Assembly: GCA_964424985.1 (NCBI GenBank)
Contig: CAYRKQ010000024.1
Coordinates: 1-8,905, forward strand
DNA from: CAYRKQ01 sp964424985
GTDB lineage: Bacteria > Patescibacteriota > Saccharimonadia > Saccharimonadales > UBA7683
Direction: 5' to 3'
DNA: 8,905 nucleotides
Program-made: the position numbers and the translations under genes
In this document: positions 4,701 to 8,905 of the stretch, in pieces
How positions within the stretch are numbered: position 1 is the first letter of the stretch
Layout: every line of letters starts with the position of its first letter
Notes under the pieces: generated by a model
The model's database searches: none
What the model saw: only the letters and a program-made list of their open reading frames with translations
What the model was told of the DNA's origin: nothing

Positions 4701-5852
4701 TTAAACCGAAAAACCGACTGCGTTATTCTCTGGATTTTCAACATAGTTGTCAGGTTCATTCACAGCCCATCTCATTGTTATATGTGGCTTTTGCTCAGCT
4801 ACTACCAATTGAGGCATTATCTTAAATGGCTCAAATTTAATAGGTATTTTAGCAACCGGATTGTGGAATAGCTGCATTTGAAATTTGCCATCTCCGTTAT
4901 ATGAACTAAACAGAACCCCAGATATACCTGTATTTTTACCAAACCACTCGCCATCGGGGTTATTGCTTGGCGTAAAATGACCAGACCTGTCTCTTCCAAA
5001 TTGCCCTGGCTTATCACTGTCGGTGAACCAGGTAAAAGTAAACTGACCAAAGAGTGCTTTATCAACAGCATGTTCGTCCACTCTTACCATGCCAACGCCA
5101 TCCGCAAGCACGATTAGCAGGGGTATTTTAATGTTTTTTGAACTGTATTTTTTGCGCTTTTCATCAAGCTTTTTCTTAATCCTGCCTGTGTAGTCGGGAA
5201 CATCACTTACATCGTTGCTCTCCGTCATAACACAACCAATGCTAGGCTTAATTTTTTGCCATTTACTATCAATATTTATAGTGAAACTACAACCATGTAC
5301 ATCAAATGTCTTCTTGTGATTTTTGTCATCTTGAATGGTGGTTAACCACGCTTTAACTTTTTCTGCCGCCCTGGCGGGTTTGAAATCCTTAGCCGGGTAG
5401 CCATGATGAGTGATGTCAAGCACCTTGCTAGTATCTATCAGTGCAACTTTCTGTGTCACTAAATCCCTGCGCTTTTCCGCGAGACCGATAGCGTCCGCAT
5501 CAAAAACCGTAGTAACTTCAATTGCAATCTTTCCCCACTTCTTTGTGTCTACAATTAGGTCAGGTGTAAGTCCATTTGGGAGTGCAGGTTCATATTCCAC
5601 TCCCCAGCCTTCTTCGTGGCAGTAGCGATATATTGAAAGCTCATGGAATGCCGACTTAAAAATCTCGTCATCAATGCTCAATAATTTAGTTTTAAACCTG
5701 GGCTTTATATCATCAGGCATCTCTTCGTACCATTTTTCTATTAATTCGCGGGTCTTAATGCTGTTATCAAAATTGCAGAGACCTACAACCCAAGGGTTTT
5801 TAAAAGGTACAGGTTTAGGTAGTGTTGCAATAAATTCCGAAGTATAAAGCAT
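4701..5852 (-). CDS. Uncharacterised PD-(D/E)XK-like nuclease superfamily protein
   Basis: A 383-aa soluble protein. Residues 65-115 have the spacing of a PD-(D/E)XK core: E71 in a helix (FHELSIYRYCHEEG), then P97-D98 in TPDLIV at the end of one strand and E112 in IAIEV on the next. The motif lysine position is threonine (E112-V-T114). Later parts fit a family I recall only as hypothetical proteins: a helix IKKKLDEKRKKY (about 225-236) before a strand IPLLIVLADG, then KALFGQFTF (266-274), and a C-terminal SGVLFSS…LFHNPVAKIPI (about 311-338). Nuclease activity is therefore inference, and the lysine change could mean altered or lost catalysis. ATG 5852 follows an in-frame TAG two codons upstream, so the start is firm. 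TATAAT lies 6 nt before it and no ribosome site is present. The start is preceded by one copy of the 54-bp repeat. Stop TAA. Confidence 0.7.
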   Translation of the reverse strand: MLYTSEFIATLPKPVPFKNPWVVGLCNFDNSIKTRELIEKWYEEMPDDIKPRFKTKLLSIDDEIFKSAFHELSIYRYCHEEGWGVEYEPALPNGLTPDLIVDTKKWGKIAIEVTTVFDADAIGLAEKRRDLVTQKVALIDTSKVLDITHHGYPAKDFKPARAAEKVKAWLTTIQDDKNHKKTFDVHGCSFTINIDSKWQKIKPSIGCVMTESNDVSDVPDYTGRIKKKLDEKRKKYSSKNIKIPLLIVLADGVGMVRVDEHAVDKALFGQFTFTWFTDSDKPGQFGRDRSGHFTPSNNPDGEWFGKNTGISGVLFSSYNGDGKFQMQLFHNPVAKIPIKFEPFKIMPQLVVAEQKPHITMRWAVNEPDNYVENPENNAVGFSV

Positions 5853-5858
5853 GCCCTA

Positions 5859-5864
5859 ATTATA
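5859..5864 (-). promoter_or_regulatory. -10 box of the PD-(D/E)XK-like gene, leaderless
   Basis: TATAAT on the minus strand ends 6 nt before the ATG at 5852, so the start site should fall on or next to the start codon. The only purine run in between (AGGG) is one base from ATG, too close to act as a ribosome site. At 17-nt spacing upstream lies GAGTAC (5887-5882), the end of the 54-bp repeat, rather than a standard -35. Confidence 0.6.
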
Positions 5865-5881
5865 CTAGAACCACTGTTAAA

Positions 5882-5935
5882 GTACTCCGCCGCATAAGTG
5901 CCGAATTTTTGGGGGTCTTTTGACCAACACTTTTT
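5882..5935 (-). repeat. 54-bp intergenic repeat, copy A
   Basis: About 80% identical to copy B at 8788-8841 and in the same orientation, with two compensating 1-nt indels. The most conserved part, on the plus strand, is GTACTCCGCCG, two changed bases, TAA, one change, then TGCCGAATTTT. On the minus strand it precedes the PD-(D/E)XK-like gene and ends where that gene's -35 should be. It also lies just past the stop of the AAA_28 gene (5937). A small GGTC-AAAA-GACC hairpin (5925-5914) is specific to this copy. Confidence 0.65.
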
Positions 5936-5936
5936 A

Positions 5937-6488
5937 TTAACTAATTGCCGAACGGATTATATCTATTCGTTCTGGTACTGGTACTGCCGGCAAGTGAATT
6001 ACTGTTATGCCGGATTTATCGTAAGCCTCGGCTAAGAAATCATGAGTTCTCTGCGCTTCTTCGGCAGTTTCGCGGCGCACATCCGTTGCGGTGTATATAC
6101 CTACAGGTTCGCAAAAGAGCGCCAGCGCATATCCAGCTACCTTTATGCGCCGCTCAACTTCGGGTATAAAACTTTCAAAGTCGTTTAATCTGCAATAAGC
6201 TATAGTGTCAATCAAACTGCGGTCCTGGAAAACCAAATCAGCATCATTAGGAATATCTGCTTCTAGAAGGACCGACTCATCGGCAACTTCTGGACCAAAT
6301 TTAGAGTAATCTAGCCAGGGTACATTTGGGGTGTAAGTTGGGTCTCCTGTCTGTCTGGCTAGTTCGCGCGTTATAACGCGCTCAGCTGGTTCGGCAACAA
6401 AATATGCACCTTCAAACTCAGTGCCAAGTGCTTCCAGCAATGTAGTTTTGCCAGAATGTGGTCCACCTGAAATAGGTATCTTGCGCAT
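5937..6488 (-). CDS. P-loop NTPase/kinase-like protein of the AAA_28 type
   Basis: A 183-aa cytosolic P-loop protein. Walker A is GGPHSGKTT (8-16). A conserved EPAERVI segment follows (33-39). A kinase-like LVFQDRSLIDT (85-95) corresponds to the Walker B/DR element of AAA_28 and deoxynucleoside-kinase-like folds. An arginine-rich lid lies near R138-R147 (DVRRETAEEAQR) and a C-terminal PER..II helix completes the domain. AAA_28 members are mostly uncharacterised ATPases related to NadR and small-molecule kinases; the substrate here is unknown. Its ATG shares one base with the TAA of the PurB-HAD gene (TAATG), which implies translational coupling. The only SD-like sequence (AAGGA inside the upstream gene) is about 13 nt away. 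Partnership with purine metabolism is inferred from this coupling. Stop TAA, followed 2 nt later by repeat copy A. Confidence 0.85.
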   Translation of the reverse strand: MRKIPISGGPHSGKTTLLEALGTEFEGAYFVAEPAERVITRELARQTGDPTYTPNVPWLDYSKFGPEVADESVLLEADIPNDADLVFQDRSLIDTIAYCRLNDFESFIPEVERRIKVAGYALALFCEPVGIYTATDVRRETAEEAQRTHDFLAEAYDKSGITVIHLPAVPVPERIDIIRSAIS

Positions 6489-8668
6489 TAACGACCGTAA
6501 ATCCTTGCGAGTGGTTGTAGGTTATTCCAGTGATAGGTAGGGATTGGACCGTAGGGGTCTAGTGGCTGTTCGTTTACTAGGGCAGTCTTCATACCTAAGG
6601 CACGACCAGCACCCACATCATCAATCTGTAAGTCACCTACATATAATGCTCGGTCTGGGCGGACAATTCCGAGCTTTTCAAGCGCCATGGCTATAGGTTG
6701 TGGGTGTGGCTTGCGACGCTCAGCATCGCCACGACCGACAATGACATCAAACAAGCCGTCAAAGCCGTGATGTGTTAGCAGCCTGTCGCGTGACTTATTA
6801 CCGCGCGTAGTCACTAAGCCCGTGGCTTTGCCACTGGCTTTCAGTCTTTCAATGGTTGTTACAGCTTCATCTGCGGTATAGAACATATGGTCAAAAGAGC
6901 CAGAAACGGCATCGTTAGCCTCTTGGAACTCATCTTCTGTGATTTGTGCCTCAGGGAAACGGCGATTATGTTCAGCCACCATCAATGCTCGCATTTCTGT
7001 GTAATCACTGCGATTTCCAAAGTCACGAATTTCTTCTTCCGTAAACTCCGAACGCAAGTCGGTTACTACTGAGGATAGCCGAGCAAATAGTTCGTCTTTG
7101 TCGCCAAAGTGAAGTGTGCCATCAAGGTCAAATAACACAGCATCAACGCTCTTACCCTCATCAAGCACGCCTTTTCGCAATACAAGCTTTGCCATGTGCC
7201 ATCCAACTACTGCTTCGCGAGCTTTTTCGGCGGCGACACCAACATAAGTATCAGGAGTAATTTCGGCAACCCTGTCTTTTAATTCGCCGTCAGGCAGAGC
7301 TTCATCAATTACTTCGCGTATACCATCAATATCAAGCTTCTTACCTTGCGTGAGACGAACTACCGTGTCGTATGCTTCTGGGTCGCCAGAGACACGACCT
7401 GCAGTTTGCACCAACTCGCTTAATACCTCAGCAGAACTATTTAGCGCACTTCGCGAACCCTCTTCATCTACAGCAAGCCTGTCTAGCTGCACGGCAAAAT
7501 AGTTAAAGCCGGCAACAACACGCCCAATCATATCTCCATACGCTCGTTGCCAACCATGGTCAGACAAATCGCGTTCGTGTCGACTTGCAACAAGACCTTC
7601 GCTTGCCCTGCTTGTTAGAGCAATAGCTTGCTCAAAAAGCGCCTCAGCGTTTTCTAGTCGCCAGGGATTAATCTTGTGCGACATTGTTGATGAGCCTTTT
7701 TCGCCTGCAACTAATCTTTGGGTCAGTTTGTTGCCGAGTATTTGCAACCAAACATTATCGGTTGCATCTTTTCCGACTACTGCTAATCGTGAAACAACGC
7801 CAAGTAATTCGGTTACTGCTAGGTGGTCATTTCGTTGGTTCTCAACTGGTGCGTACTCAAAACCCTGGCTTTCTACAAAATCTTTTGAGTAGGCATCGTA
7901 GTCAAAGTCAGGAAACAGAACGGTCATAGGATTATGGTTGCCTACAGCGCCGCTGAATTTACCAGTTAGTCGCATTCCATCAAGTTCTTCCAGAACCTGC
8001 GTGATGTTAGAAAGTAGATAGCCAAATTGTTTGCCCGTAGTAGTAGGAGAGGCTTTTTGTGCGTGAGTGACACCTAATGTAGGTGTGTCTGCATAAATAG
8101 TTGCGAGATGTGCTAATCGGTCCGCTACCCGCCCAACAGAGGGTATAAGTACCTTGTCGGCAGCGTCCCTAAGCATGTAGTTAAAGGCTAAGTTATTAGT
8201 ATCCTCGGAGGTCATACCAAAGTGAACCCATTCCTTTAGGTGACCAAGACCAGTTTCATCAAGTAAATCACCTAAATAAACTTCCACTGCCTTAACATCA
8301 TGCTCAAGTGGTGGTTTACCCTTATAACCCAAATGGTCAAGGCGAATGACAATACTTGGGTCAAATGTGTCCGGCGAGTACAAGCTCCGTAGAGTAACTT
8401 TTTCGTCCTCACTAATTTCTATGTTAACTGGACCACGCTCTGCAAGATTGATTAGCGCCTCAACCTCCGCCTGCGCCCTATAACGATGCAATGCACCCTC
8501 GGAAGTAATATCATCAAGCTCCCAAGTGAATGGCTTTTCACGACCAGCTAAGGCTGTCCCTTGTTGTAAACTTTCTAGAACAAGCTGCTCTGGATTAGGG
8601 TGTTGGGCGAGAGGGTCATATGCTTCTGGTGGTTGTTGATATTGTTCTAAAACTTCGTGCGACATCAT
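6488..8668 (-). CDS. purB: Fused adenylosuccinate lyase (PurB) and HAD-family phosphatase
   Basis: A 726-aa two-domain cytosolic protein. Residues ~1-505 form a full E. coli-type PurB, which releases fumarate from adenylosuccinate to give AMP, and from SAICAR to give AICAR in de novo synthesis. Visible are HFGMTSEDTNN (150-159 region), the catalytic His in GVTHAQ (H202) and the catalytic serine loop GEKGSSTMSHKINP (322-335; S326/S327), with Ser in place of the usual Pro before HK. Residues ~507-726 form a HAD phosphatase: motif I FDLDGT (D514, D516), a helical cap (~530-605), motif II LVTTRG (T620), motif III K653 in RRKPHP, motif IV GDLQIDD (D679, D683). Both active sites look intact, and the junction has no stop or frame change. 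AAGGA (8677-8673) is 4 nt from the first ATG and 7 nt from the second (8665), so the second is the likelier start. Stop TAA overlaps the next gene. Confidence 0.93.
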   Translation of the reverse strand: MMSHEVLEQYQQPPEAYDPLAQHPNPEQLVLESLQQGTALAGREKPFTWELDDITSEGALHRYRAQAEVEALINLAERGPVNIEISEDEKVTLRSLYSPDTFDPSIVIRLDHLGYKGKPPLEHDVKAVEVYLGDLLDETGLGHLKEWVHFGMTSEDTNNLAFNYMLRDAADKVLIPSVGRVADRLAHLATIYADTPTLGVTHAQKASPTTTGKQFGYLLSNITQVLEELDGMRLTGKFSGAVGNHNPMTVLFPDFDYDAYSKDFVESQGFEYAPVENQRNDHLAVTELLGVVSRLAVVGKDATDNVWLQILGNKLTQRLVAGEKGSSTMSHKINPWRLENAEALFEQAIALTSRASEGLVASRHERDLSDHGWQRAYGDMIGRVVAGFNYFAVQLDRLAVDEEGSRSALNSSAEVLSELVQTAGRVSGDPEAYDTVVRLTQGKKLDIDGIREVIDEALPDGELKDRVAEITPDTYVGVAAEKAREAVVGWHMAKLVLRKGVLDEGKSVDAVLFDLDGTLHFGDKDELFARLSSVVTDLRSEFTEEEIRDFGNRSDYTEMRALMVAEHNRRFPEAQITEDEFQEANDAVSGSFDHMFYTADEAVTTIERLKASGKATGLVTTRGNKSRDRLLTHHGFDGLFDVIVGRGDAERRKPHPQPIAMALEKLGIVRPDRALYVGDLQIDDVGAGRALGMKTALVNEQPLDPYGPIPTYHWNNLQPLARIYGR

Positions 8669-8698
8669 AATATCCTTAATACATAATAATTTCGTCTA

Positions 8699-8726
8699 AT
8701 TATAAGTACCTTCCACCGTAAACCAA
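8699..8726 (-). promoter_or_regulatory. Promoter of the purB-HAD operon
   Basis: Minus strand: TTGGTT (8726-8721), 16 nt, TATAAT (8704-8699). The predicted start near 8692 gives a leader of about 25 nt that carries the AAGGA ribosome site. Unlike its neighbours, this gene has both a leader and a Shine-Dalgarno sequence. Confidence 0.6.
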
Positions 8727-8787
8727 AGCAGTAGCATTTTAAATAGATAATAATGGGGGGGTGGGTTGCCCTTTACCCCTGTTATGG

Positions 8788-8841
8788 GTACTCCGCCGTG
8801 TAAATGCCGAATTTTCGGGGCTGATTTTGACAAGCATTTTT
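8788..8841 (-). repeat. 54-bp intergenic repeat, copy B
   Basis: The second copy of the element at 5882-5935, lying about 120 bp upstream of the purB-HAD start in the same orientation. The minus strand contains a perfect CCGAA-AA-TTCGG inverted repeat (8818-8807), which copy A breaks by one base. Flanking sequence is also similar (an AACAG.GGT word just beyond GAGTAC). No TATAAT stands 17 nt past GAGTAC here, so a shared promoter role is not supported for this copy. Confidence 0.65.
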
Positions 8842-8905
8842 GGCAAAAATAAGTAATACCTAATTTTTGGGAACGACTTTGAAAATGCGTTATAGTTAAA
8901 GCACA
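8842..8905. other. Unassigned right-edge sequence
   Basis: AT-rich DNA with no coding frame that I can support on either strand. On the minus strand TATAAC near 8895-8890 could be a weak -10 box. A TTTTTG-G-CAAAAA palindrome (8837-8849) straddles the end of repeat copy B. The gene beyond the edge cannot be inferred. Confidence 0.3.

Noticed and set aside
7130..7170. Internal start (GTG) giving a separate HAD protein at the PurB junction
   Set aside because: A GAGGGT-like sequence lies nearby, but there is no ATG and the spacing is poor; the continuous frame is the simpler reading.
6887..7929. Plus-strand open frames inside the PurB-HAD gene
   Set aside because: They are antisense to a well-supported two-domain protein and show no recognisable motif or start signal.
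1..8905. CRISPR arrays, insertion sequences, transposase genes, riboswitches
   Set aside because: No regularly spaced repeats, no terminal inverted repeats with a transposase, and no recognisable riboswitch core were seen.

Overview
The window looks like chromosomal DNA from a small-genome bacterium. A Patescibacteria/CPR lineage such as Saccharibacteria is my best guess. The reasons are compact gene spacing, moderate GC with AT-rich intergenic DNA, several genes with a -10 box but no usable Shine-Dalgarno sequence, a DivIC-type division protein beside a lone initiator tRNA, and several poorly known proteins. This is inference: the window holds no rRNA or phylogenetic marker. All eight clear protein genes and the tRNA are on the minus strand. 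All eight end in TAA or TAG, and none has an internal TGA, so the standard code fits.

In transcription order (right to left on the printed strand), the right half holds a two-gene operon. A 726-residue protein joins a complete adenylosuccinate lyase (PurB) to a complete HAD-family phosphatase. Its TAA stop overlaps the ATG of a small P-loop NTPase of the AAA_28 type. A near-consensus promoter precedes the operon, and two copies of a ~54-bp sequence (5882-5935 and 8788-8841, same orientation) flank it. Next (4701-5852) is a leaderless gene for a PD-(D/E)XK-like protein whose motif lysine is replaced. The 207-bp gap after it contains a plus-strand coding remnant. Then comes a 126-residue protein of unknown function, facing a plus-strand leaderless micro-ORF.

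The middle holds a DivIC/FtsB-like membrane protein and an initiator tRNA-Met (CAT) with its own hairpin terminator, followed by an NADPH-dependent aldo/keto reductase with an intact catalytic tetrad. The left part holds a GIY-YIG domain protein, whose best promoter points to an out-of-frame ATG, and a 14-TM DHA2-type drug exporter. At the left edge a TTGACA-17-TATACT promoter fires out of the window.

The most unusual items are the PurB-HAD fusion and its coupled NTPase, which suggest nucleotide salvage or pool control; the repeat pair around that operon; and the recurring layout in which a -10 hexamer sits 6-7 nt before ATG, implying leaderless mRNAs. No CRISPR array, insertion sequence, rRNA or replication origin was seen. 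No gap between recognised genes exceeds 300 bases.
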